A DNA stretch of 64,000 nt from Zygaena filipendulae (taxonomy: Eukaryota > Arthropoda > Insecta > Lepidoptera > Zygaenidae): the NCBI GenBank assembly GCA_907165275.2, contig OU015666.1:3936001-4000000 (forward strand), read 5' to 3'. This document shows, piece after piece, positions 28,301 through 40,300 of this stretch. Made by a program: the position numbers and the translations under genes. Numbering within the stretch: the stretch's first letter is position 1; each line of letters begins with the position of its first letter. Under the pieces are notes generated by a model that was given only the letters and a program-made list of their open reading frames with translations, had not been told where the DNA came from and searched no databases.

Positions 28301-31300
28301 AAAACCGTCCTGAGTCCTCGGTGCTCAAATAGATGCTCGGCCGCGTATTTGAAATGGAAAGAAAAACTTTATTAGACACAAAAAAATTATTCCAACACAC
28401 CCATATATACAACAACCAGCATTGAGGGTTCGCCTCCTAACCACAAGATTGACTGTTAATAAACTTGTCGTACCTACCGATCAAGTACGTTGCTGATGTA
28501 CCAAACTGATTCATTTTCTTCATCTATGCTGATCTTCTTCTTCGTCGGTACACTCTTGGCAGAGCGGTCGTGGTCCTCACGAAGTTGTCTCAATGTGGGC
28601 AGATGTTACGTGCTTCACGATGCCTCGCCACTCTTCCCGGTCAGATGCTGTTCTTGTGCATTCGTGCAGCTTGGTCGGTCCATCCCATCGGTCTATGCTG
28701 ATACCAGCATGCAATTATCTCTGTATAAGTGAAATCCTCAGAATATGTAATGCAGCACGATGTATAGCATTGCAGGCGAACTCAGTCGTTTGGTTACCAA
28801 GATCGCGTACGGTTGTTAAATAATCCATTAATCATCTTCATATTTGATCGTTGTTCTTGGCTTGAACTTCATTCGTGAACGAATACCTTGTTTAATTTCT
28901 TCAGGGCGTTTTTACTTCATACCCACTTCTGATTGAAACAGGAGTGAAATCAAAGAATAAAAACTCATCCAATATGACTAATTTTAATACGTAAAATAGA
29001 CAGAGTTTCAACTTTAATGCACGCAACAAGAAGAACACTCAATAGTAGCTAGCACGGCTATTTATGTGTCTACCCCCTGCCCCTTCCGTAATTATGGGCG
29101 GTGCTACGATATGGTAATCGTGACGTCACGCCGAATAGGCGTGAGGCAGCCGGCGGGAATTATTGGCGCGTCTTTCAAATATTCGGCGAGTCAGGCAGAC
29201 TGGCTGGCTTGGCTGGCTGGCCTGGCCGGCATGGCCAGCCTGGCGTGGCTAGCCTGGCATGGCTAGCCTGGCATGGCTGGCTTGGCACGCATATGTGAAC
29301 TTGACACGTAGCGACGCGTTACAAAATGCTCAATTATTTACAATTTCATAAAATACCTTAATCTACAATAATATATAAAAATAAAGCTTATTCCAGAATC
29401 ACATGCCTAATAAAAAAATATGTGCCAGTTTTTGAATATTTTTTCAATTTTTACTATCAATTGATTATTCTAGATACCGAATCTAGTCTTAACTCAATAC
29501 CCCACTATTGAACCTTTTTGCTTGGACGCCCACAAATATTTGTCGTATCGACAATTTTATCTTTCGTGTGATAAATATATCGTGGCACGCATCCTAGCGC
29601 CAATGGAAGCAGAAACGTTATATAAAGAGGTACTTTAACGATGTTCATTGTTCACCTAAAGCCAATTTCCTTGGTGATATGTCCGTAAGCAAGTGGCGAA
29701 GCATTCGTCTTGAGAAGATGTCACCGATTACCGAACCACATTTCAGGACCATTTTCTCAAAAGGCGTAAGCGAGTCATAAGTTTTTAAAATAATAGCTGG
29801 AAAAGGGTATCTACGGTTAATGGAAGACGGAGTTTATTCAGTACAATTAGGAAAGTACGTATTTCAAAGGGTTTCGTGAAATAAGTTAGATTAGCCCTGT
29901 GCTCACCATCCATAGTCATATCCACTTCCATGTCTTCAAAGTTGTAGGACTCCGCAAGCACCGCCATTTGTATCGGCTCACTTTCGGGCATAGTGAACAC
30001 GCTCTCTTGTTTGCTTACTGTGAATCCACTCGTCCCGCTGTATATGCTTGTCTGTGGCGTTAAATACGATTTCATCATTAACGCAAGTAATTCCTTGAGA
30101 TGAGCATTAATTCAAAGGATCGACATACATTTTCAAATAGGTACAATTTTCTTCTTCCGTCACCATCAAACACCAATTGTATGTAGTAATCTAAATATAA
30201 ATTTAAATACATAATACTTATTCATCAAATCTTTTTTTTCTGTTTTCTCTCAATTAAAATTAAATAGAATTAAAATTTTGTTTTTAACCCTTTTTTAACC
30301 CTCTCCGACAATGTTTTTATTGATTTTTAAAAATTATTATTGATTACCATCGTAATAATTTTATTTTTTTCATTCAAGATATTTCACTCTGAAGTCTGAA
30401 TTTAAATCAAGCTGTTCACACAATAAGGCTAACTGTGACGGCAAACACTAATTTCTAATAAAACAATAAAGACTGTTTTACATTATTATGACTGAACTTT
30501 CTGTCTTCAAACTCGTGGCCAGGACGTTGCAAGAGATCACAGGAGGGCACGACCGCTCCCGACTCTATGGCTTCGTTCCTGCCCACCGTCACCACCGTCA
30601 GTTCACCAAGCTGCACCAGCGATATGACAAAGTTCTGTATCCAACCTGGTATGCCACCACTTGCGCTTTGTATAACTCTATATAGACCAAAATAATTATA
30701 TATTGATTTACATATTCTTACTTATTGGTAGAATATCTTGTTCTTTGTGTACCATGGTATTACCATAATTTTATTATATTTATTTGTTTAAGTCAACTAG
30801 TTATATAAGATGTGGTAAAATTAGCTGCAAATGTTTACAGGGCTGATACGATAACAAAGAGGATAAGCGAAAAAATAATAAAGTTCGGTAGTTTTTCAGA
30901 ATATGAGGAAAATAAATTCAATGCAAAAACATTACAATTATATTCACTTTCACAAGGTACATAATACACGTAGCTCACTAATACGTATACAAGGCATGCG
31001 CCACGCAGACAGCGAGCGATGCATCAGCTGGTCAGTTCGATCGAGGTCATTGACCTTAAGATACCGGCACACGGCGATGTATGTATAAAGCGATTGAGCG
31101 GTAAGCGCCTTATTGTTAAAAATATGTTCATAAAATAATAAAGATTAAAAAAAACTTTCAACCTTGTAAATATTTGCAGCTAATTTTACCACATCTTATA
31201 AATAGAAAGGCAACTTATTTTTGTGAGCCTCTTCAGTGTACTACACAGTGTACAGAACTCAGAAATTAACGCGGGTGAAACCGCTGGGGACAGCTGGTTT

Positions 31301-34300
31301 GCATTTAAAATTGAAAACTTTTAAATACTTCTCGAGATCAGCGGGTATTGCCTGCACGTCCAGCAGTTGACAAGCGAGCGCTGCATGGTACCACCGGTCA
31401 ATGCCAGTCAGGTGGAACTTCACGATCATGTTGTTTGACAGGCATTGATTCGCGATTGCTTTTTGTACGAATAAAAATAATAATATCATCGTTTGTATAT
31501 ATTATTTGGAGTGTGGACATCTTATAATATATCACTACTCTCTTCACAGCTTTTCAAAAATTTCTATTAAAGCATATCGCACTAAAAAGTCTACAGGGCG
31601 TTTGACATAAAGTACGTAGTATGATACGCCTTGGCAAAATACTCAACGTCAATATGCAAGAATAAGTATATTTACTTGATCGTTCCTCATCCGTATTAAT
31701 GGTCATTACAATGAAAATGTTCTTGGTCTCCAAAAATATCAATAAAACACGCCAAGATTCGTCATCAATATGTTGCGCCTCTTCGATTGCTACCACATTC
31801 AGTGACGGAAATACCTTAAAAATAGGTAGATTATTTTATATAAGTTTAAATTCATAAAATTGAAGATTCATAATGTAAATGAAGCTATATTATCCAGTCC
31901 ACCAATGTAATATATGTTCCGTAAATTTTGCAGTGTACTTACCAGCATCAGTCGACAAAAATACGTGTTAAATTGATGATTTTTTTTAAGAAAAGGAAAG
32001 TGGCGAAGAAAATAAAAAAACTAAAGAGTCACCAAGGGAACCAAGTACAGTACAAAAAGTTTGTGAGCCTCAGATCAACAACAAACATGGATACACTGCA
32101 ATAATCATGTTAAGCATGGATATACTGTACTGGTATAGTAATTAAAAATTATAGGTTGAGAGTTGAAGTAGGATCAATGAAATCAGAATTATGGATGTTA
32201 GATCAACAGACCCGCCTGCATATTTCTTGTAAGAGCGTCTTGACACTGTATTCGCTGATGATATCCCCTATATATTCGTAATTCTCTGGTAACGGGAATC
32301 CACAATCGAATATGTAGTTGATAGCGTAAATTTGTTTAGCAGTCAAAGTTGATAAATCCAAGCTGTAACAAGCAAGATAAACCAAGGCTTTCAATCGGTT
32401 CGAAAAACAGCTTTTGTAACGAGACGTCATAACATCACGGGTCTTGTGAATAGCGAGTTCAGTTGCGAGCCTAGCGTTGTATTAGATCATTTTATATATT
32501 AATTTCATTTATTTAAATTATAATCACAAACCTGCGTCGAATACCACCTTCATATTGTTCTCTTATTAATGGTAAACTTTCCGGAACTATAACTCTGTTT
32601 ACTATGAAACGTATCAGTTTAAACGGTACCTAGTAAATTATTAAGAAAATAACTTGAGTTAAAAAAATATACAAAACGGAACAAATACAAATAATCAAAA
32701 AATATTAAGTATACCTTGTCAGTTTTATTAAAACGAGCCTTCAGCACCCTTACCCACGATGGTGTCAAATTTATACATTCTTCCATCAGTCGCGTCTTTC
32801 CTATTAACTTCGGACCCTGAAAGAATCCGAATCAATTGTTCCTGCATTTTGGAAACTATTTCAGGGATTATTTTTATTACCTACTTTATAAATTTTGCGA
32901 ACGTTAGCATACTGGTTTTGATCCATTGTAAAAATCGTTTCCTTTAAAATTTTATTTTCCATCAAATATATATAAGATGTGATAAAAGTAGCTATAAATA
33001 TTTACCGGGTTGAAAGTATACACCGTTATAAATATTTTCATAAAATAAAAAGGAAAAAAAAAACAAATTTTAAACAAAATAAATCAATCAAAAAGAAAAC
33101 TTGTGAAGGCGCTTGTCGCTCAATTGCTTTACACACACATCGTCACGCGCTGGTATCTTAAGGTCAATGACCTCAATCGTCACTCGATCGAGTTGACCAG
33201 CTGATGCATCGCTCGCTGTGTGCGTGGCGCGTGCCTTGTCTACGTATTAGTGAGCTACCTACATGTATTTTGTGCCTTGTGAATGAAATTTTTCATTGAA
33301 TTTATTTTCCTCATTTTCTGAAAAACTACCGAACTTATTATATTATTGTTTCGCTTATCCTGTTTGTTATAACGTATACTTTCACCCCTATAAATATTTG
33401 CAACTAATTTTACCACATCTTATAATTATAGGTGCAACTATTGTCTAGTTTATTAAAAATAAACATGTCTCTAACCATTATTGCAACGCCATATTTGTGA
33501 TCGCGATATCTCGTGAACTCCTGGTGTTGTTGTTTAACAGCGTTGTCGAGGATCCCTTTGTACTTGCGCAATTCCTCTTCGCGGCCCAATATTGGAGGCC
33601 TCGAACATATCTGGCGTTCTGGCCACCTTTAAAAAGTTAAATTTAATCAGCTATTCTATGATACTGGCGAAGGAAAACCTGGCGAAGAAAAGATCAGAGA
33701 CAATATAGAGCTTTGCAGTCAAGGAAGACATCGTGATTCGTGAGGAAACCTAACCACCTATAGGAAGCATTTCCGTGCATGCAAAATCCATCAATAGACG
33801 CTTAACTACAGACCAGACAGTTTTATGTAAGTACCTAGGTAATGAGTATACCCGTTTTAGAGCATTGTGAATGACATTAAAAAGCTGATTATGTGATAAT
33901 ATTTAAACAAGAATATAAAACCACCAACCCCATGATATTGAACTCGTAAATAGGTCCAGGTTTATCGATCCCTTTCAAAGACTTTGCGGCCATTAATCTG
34001 AAATTGTCTTGGTCCAGTTTGCTTCTCAGGAACGTCTCTTTATCGCATGTAACTTTACCGGAATATGCCATCATTAACCTTGCGGCCTACAAAATTGAAG
34101 TTATCTACTCATCTGTTCCTTTCAGGTTTCAAATTCATTAAATACACATTACAATTAATGTATAATATATATACTATATGTAGGTATTTATAACTTTTTA
34201 TTTATTTGTATTGCCTTTCACTGAGATTTTCTTTACACCCTAAGGTTGCCTAGGAGAGATGGCATGAGCGATTAGACGACCAATTGTTTCTTGTGTTCAA

Positions 34301-37300
34301 TAGAAACTTCTAATATTTACCTTATTTACAGCTGAGCCAATAACAGTGTATTCTCGGCGTAGAACATGGCCGAGTACTCCACAATAAGTTTTCCCTGGAA
34401 ATGCTGGGACGTTATAGGCTCTGCTATGACTATAGTTTTAAAAATTCAAACGCGGTTGCAGGACTTCGGTTTAGAGATGGATTTTTATTTGTTGATTTCG
34501 ATCCAGAATTTATTTTTTGACTAAAGTACTCATTAAATTTCAGTGCAATTGGTGAAAATCTTCTTAAAATTAGGAAATTTGGAATTCAAATTCGGAAGTC
34601 TTAAGAAATCTAGCTATGAGGATTCTACATAGGTACTGTACCTACGTACAGGCAAAATTACAATCGGCGAAATTCCGAATGAAGTTTTACGTTGGGTCAT
34701 AGTATTATATTATCCGTGGTTGAGTATACTATTTAAGAGATGTTGCTGGTGTTTCATTTCCATTATCAATTGTCTGCGGACCTACAAGCTCTGCTTATAC
34801 GGTAGCTCTGTGTGATAATGTCTATGCATTATTTACAATGTATTAAGTGTGTCAAATAAAATTATATCAATTTCAATGTCTAACCAGAAGTAACACCGAT
34901 GGACACGCTGATAATATTTGGGTCCACAAGTTTCTCTTTGAGCTGGTAGGCGCACTGGAGAGCTTTGCGTGCTTCATCCTCGTGCTTCAGCCCCCTCAAG
35001 CCGAAGACGATCAGGATCATGGTGTCCTTGTCGAACATCGACACTTTGTTCACTAAGCCACCAGCTTCGGATGTTACGCTATAATAGGAATAGTACCTAC
35101 CTACATTAGCGTCGAGGCCAGAGAGCAAGCAATTGATTTTAAAAAAGGACGAGACGAAAAATATACAAAGACAAGAAAAGTTTAGACTATATTATGCTCC
35201 AGAAAAAATCATCCGTTTTTAGAGAAACTGTGAGGTTCAAACCGGCGCATAAACAATAATTAGCCGCACGTCTAAGCTGAGCCCATGTAGCGTCCGTGTG
35301 CAAACATTACCCTAGCGCCCCCTAGTAAGTAAATAAGATGCTAAACAAAATGTATGCAGAGCGGAGCTCTTTCTACGTGCGTCATTGAAAGTGCCGCGGC
35401 CTGCCAACGCGCGCGCCGGGTGCGGCTCCGCAGCGAGCGGCGGCGCTGAAAAACTTATGATGCACCGACTGACTGGCAGAGAATGCCACTGAGGCATGCA
35501 TTAATTTCGCCAAGTTTGTATAAATTGAACAATAAATACTTTTAATTACTGACAACGTAAATATTTTTTACATCAGTGACACACAATAAATACAAATAAC
35601 GCAACTGGTTATCCATTTTTCCCCACCGTGCTCAAATATTAATAGGTCATTCAGACAACGCGCGACGAACCTAACCTGCAAACCCTCTTGTAAGCGGTAT
35701 TGACAAGTTTCAGCAGGACATCCTCGGTGACGGGCAGCGTGATGATGTTGAGGAAGACGATCACGACCCGACGCACCTCCGTGAGGAACTCAATCGGTTC
35801 ATCGTTGTCTACCGCCCTGAGGACTGGCGTCACCATGAAGGGTCGGAGCGCTTGGCACCAGGAACTGCGTATCGCTGCCACCACTGCCGGCCGAACTGGT
35901 ATTATAGAAAACTAATTTATTAGGTACCTACTGATGTAGAGATCATCTAAGCTAAAATGACGCACCCCTCCATCGGGTATACGCACTCGCACAACCGTTA
36001 AAATATCGATACGACACATATAAATCTGGTCTGTCTATTCATCACAAGTGCGCAATACTGTCACCGCACTCACACTATTTAATAGATATTATCAATACAA
36101 TATGATCCCGCACATCTAAAACTGCTATTGAAGTAGTGGGGCGCGTCATTTTAGTTTAGATAAGCTCTACCTACTACTACAAGAAACTCAACGCCAAAAA
36201 CTATGTATAGGGACTCAAATAAGAAGTGGAGGAAAAAGGTTCACCTGCAGATTTTCACCGTGCCAATTTCCAAATCGCCTCGCGAGAACTCTATAAAACT
36301 TTGTGGCTAATAGGAAGTAAAGGTATGAACTGGAAAAACAGAAAATCGTTAGGCGTTTGGGAACTTACGGGAAAATTCCCAATAGTTAATCCCTGATGGT
36401 AAACCAGCTTCACCAGACGTTTGGGTTGAGGGCCAAGGATTGAAATCTGTAATAATATTATAAACTTTATTTATAATGAATTTTACTTTACCGATTATAA
36501 TAATTTGAACAGGCTAGTGACCATCTATTTTCTATATGAATAAATTATTATTTAATCAGAATATCTACTAACTATAAGCACTTGGGACCTCAAATACGGC
36601 TTTTACAAAATATTGAAAAAAAAATACTAAGATAAAACGCATTAAAGTTTAGGAGTGGGGGCTCTTGACGCCATAACGTGCTATAAACTGCACGGCGTGA
36701 CGTCACGCGACATTATTTTTTTCATTAGGTACTTACGTAAGGAATAAAAAAATACGTGTCCAATATTTTTTATTAATCTACAAGACGGATTAAAAACTAA
36801 AACTTGATTGACAAGCCCATTCTAAATACCAATCTTGGTACCTTTGCCAACACCTAATGTGGAATCTAGTCTCTCAACTCTCTTCCAAGTGGCTCCAACT
36901 CCCAAAACCTGAAAGACTTGCAGTTCTTAACATGGTATGCGTGCATGAGCGTTGGTTGCAGAAAGAAACCCCCATATAGTACCATGGCCGGACATGGGGC
37001 TGGTTAGTAAATGCGAACAAGAGGCATTTGCTTTTCATTAAGTACATACATTCATTCATTCAGTACATATAGTTTAGAATATAAATTATTTCAGCATTTA
37101 CAACAGCAAAAAACCTTTTCGATTGCAGATTTTCTTCTTTTTTTTCAATGTGGTTGTGGAGATTTGGAAATTTACTATAAAATAAGGTCGTCCATATCAG
37201 TTCTTGTCCTATTGGCTATTACGGGGAAATAATCGATGCGGGCCTATAGCATTTTAAAATTCTTGCTAGTTACGTAGCTAATCCAGTAGTTGGTACAGTT

Positions 37301-40300
37301 CATGAATTCACCTTGGTGTGTCTCCCGTCGCCACAGGGCTGCGTGCAATATTCAGTTTCGTTCACGTAGGTCCATGCACTAGCGGAAGTCAACACATCTC
37401 CGGCCGTGCTCATGTATTCCGCCATTTTCACGTCCCACACCGGCTGCCCGACTATCACGTAGTGCGACTGCGATATGTTGTCACCGCCGATTATGCAGAA
37501 GTGGGAAACACCCGCCGATATCGCTATTTTAACTGTTGGAACATTTAAAAGAGAATCGTTGAAGAATCGTAGGTACTTAACAAGACTGGTTAAAGGGTAG
37601 CGACTACCACCACCACCACGTACCATGTCTGTGGGCGTACCCCAGCTTCCCTCGATCAGCGATATATTTGGTTACTATGAGTAAGAATACGCTAATTAAT
37701 AAACTCTACTCCAGACCGGAGTCTACGTAGATCTCAATGAAAAAATTAAAAGGAAAATTTTTTGAAAATGAAAAATCTTTATTTCTTAAACAATAAGTTA
37801 CAGTAAAATTACTAGAGTTTGGAGTCTCCCTTTAAGCAACAATTGCTTGTGTTGGGAGGCTCCGCTCCTCTTTATCCAACAGTAAAGTAAAATAATTTTA
37901 ATTTTATACATACAGGTTTGTAGTTTCTAGACCGGTAGATACATGTAAGCTTGCATGTGTGCAATGTGCATGGATATATTGTATTGTATTTTTAAGTAAG
38001 TTTCTGTGTTGTGCTTGTACCTAATGCAAAGATATGAAACGATATGTAACGATATGTAATGATGGCCCTCCGACGCAGTCTTGGGATCGGAACCCGATAT
38101 GACGAATGTCGGGTTCCACCACCGTACAAATATTTGAAGGGAGGATCAAATTCATACACAACAATTACCCATCTACATTTTGTTAGGTTGCACAAGAGCC
38201 TCAATCTCTCTGCAGGTTGTAGTAAGTAGCCAATTTGTTAGAATTTTCCTACAATCAAAAATGGTTAAAGATATAGATCAAGGTGTTTGTTAACCACATT
38301 GTACATGTGAGCGCTTTGTCTCGTATACTGTCTCAATGCAAAGGTTGTTTTGACAAAAGGTACAAGAGCAACATCACGCCTATATCTTTTCAATCGAAAT
38401 ATATATAATGTCTAATATATAATGTGAAATATATATACAAATAAGTAGATATGAGAGATTTGTGCGGGTTATTCCCAGTTGTCTCCACCTCGAATTTCTT
38501 CAGGCCAACGAATAGGAAATTTTGATTTTAATTAAGTTTAAGCAGCTCGTTCTAACTAGGTGTACCGTAACCATACCTGATTAGGTCAATAATAATGATT
38601 TTATGGAGTAGGTACCTATTTTTAAATAAATACTCGGGTAAGTCAAGCGACGGGGAAAGTTCAGATTTGGATTAGATTCGTCGCCTAGCATAAAACGCAA
38701 AATAGAAAAGGGTAGGTACCTACCTAGTTCGACGACCTTTGTCGCTAGACTTACCGCTGTCATTACCTTATTACCTTTGAGTTCAATACCGACATCGGTG
38801 GTATACGAGCCGTAGTTCTTCTGTATGGTAATGCCACAGTCTATCGCCGTGTGCACGACGTGCTGCATGGTCAACTTTGGGGTTTTCTTCCACATGCTGA
38901 GGAACGCGTCTCCGGCGAACTTGAGGACGTCCCCGTTGTGCGTGAGGATCTCTTGGACCATAGCACCAATGTACGTGTTCAGCACTTGCGACAGCCTAGA
39001 TGGTCCACCACGACTGGTCTTTGTATAGATTTCGCATAAATCAGTGAATCCTAGAAAAGTGATAGAGCGACGAAAATTTTTTATCGCAATGATCGTGCGT
39101 ACAAACAAAATCTTTGTTTTCATGAAGGTTTTTGTCGACTTTTGTTTTGGGTTTTGTTTTTGTCGACTGGAATTGGGAGGCTATACCTAACTAGCGGTTA
39201 CAGAATTAGGAAGATATCCCATCCCAGACAACAAAATACCTTCTATCTCAGAAATAATTTATGTTATTAGTGGGCATTAAAATGATAGTTTAATGATTAA
39301 TGTATAATTCCTATTATGTAACCGACGTCTGTTACTTTTCATTAGTATCTAATTACTTAACTTAGTTGTTTGGTCACCACTTGAGAGCTTTAATTCTACT
39401 CTATGAGCTCTACCACCAAAAGTTACTTACCGTATAGCTATACATTGTGCAGGGTACAAATATAAAATATGCGTACATCTACTTTTATTGTACCTACCTA
39501 CTGGTTATTACATTTTGCAAATCCTTACTTATACTATGCGAAAGTGCGTTTGTTCGTTTGTTTGTTTGTTACGCGCTCAACCCATCATCACGTTTTGCAT
39601 GCATGGTGTCAGGGACCAGGGGTACAGAGGACATAGGGCATCTACTTCTTATCCCGGAATTCCAACGGGAACTCCGAAATTACCGCGGGTGAAACCGCGG
39701 GGCACAACTAGTACATACCGAATGAATAAGTAAAATTTTGTATTGTTATACCATGAATATTGGATAGTTACCAGAGACGTCAATAAACATTAGTGCTGTG
39801 TCGTAACTTCGAACGGAATAGTCAGAGTGTTCCAATATGATCTCATCGGGCACCATGGATGCTATAATGCTGATGCGTGTAGCTTCCTGTGCAGTTAGAT
39901 ATCCACCCGTCATTCTACCACTGTCATTCCTGTTAAGAAACTCAGATAATTAATTCATATGTATGTGCCATACTAGGCAGTGAGCACATGGGTATACACA
40001 CTCGATCCTAAAATTATAAATGCGAAAGTTTGTTTGTTACGCTTTCACTTCTAACTACCAATACTCATATGATCATCATGAAGTTTTGCATGTAAGTTAA
40101 GTTTCTGTGGTAAGAAAAAGACCTAAGGTACCTACTTTTTATCCTCGAAAGTAGGTACTTTTTATCCTGGAACTACCGCGGGAACTGCGAAATTATATAA
40201 CTTGTGTGAAATGGCGGTTAGTACCAACCACAGGTAGGTACCAATTAGAATACGAGTCGGGCTCTCTTGAATTTTTCTACTGACCGTGAATGGGCAAGTT

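Larger units (their letters stand above)
20090..29323 (-). mobile_element. LTR retroelement with 390-bp identical LTRs, host of a nested gypsy
   Basis: Direct repeats 20090-20479 and 28934-29323 are identical in my reading, begin TG and end CA, and are flanked by the 4-bp duplication AAAT (20086-20089, 29324-29327). The empty site is visible in the related MITE at about 48500 (AATAAATGCTCAATT). Removing the nested gypsy leaves about 4 kb of internal DNA (20480-22013, 26495-28933) with no recognisable gag or pol. It is therefore non-autonomous or gutted. The orientation is a guess: read on the minus strand the LTR starts TGTAACGCG. Confidence 0.85.
16317..29655. other. sAC intron 19, 13.3 kb, packed with mobile elements
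   Basis: No exon of the host gene is needed here: exon 19 ends in phase 1 and exon 20 starts in phase 1. Contents in order: palindromic MITE 16993-17241; GC-rich repeat debris 17340-17670; AT-rich tandem stretch about 18120-18380; inverted-repeat element 18929-19885; and MITE E, split at 20089/29324 by a nested pair of LTR elements. The rest (17670-18120, 18380-18928) shows nothing I recognise. Confidence 0.75.

Noticed and set aside
28230..28415. Possible sAC exon on the minus strand (reads AAEHLFEHRGLRTVFKD)
   Set aside because: Exons 19 and 20 already join in frame and match the family across the gap. This stretch lies inside the outer LTR element next to repeat sequence.
30488..30685. 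Plus-strand frame MTELSVFKLVARTLQE
   Set aside because: Antisense shadow of sAC exon 17.
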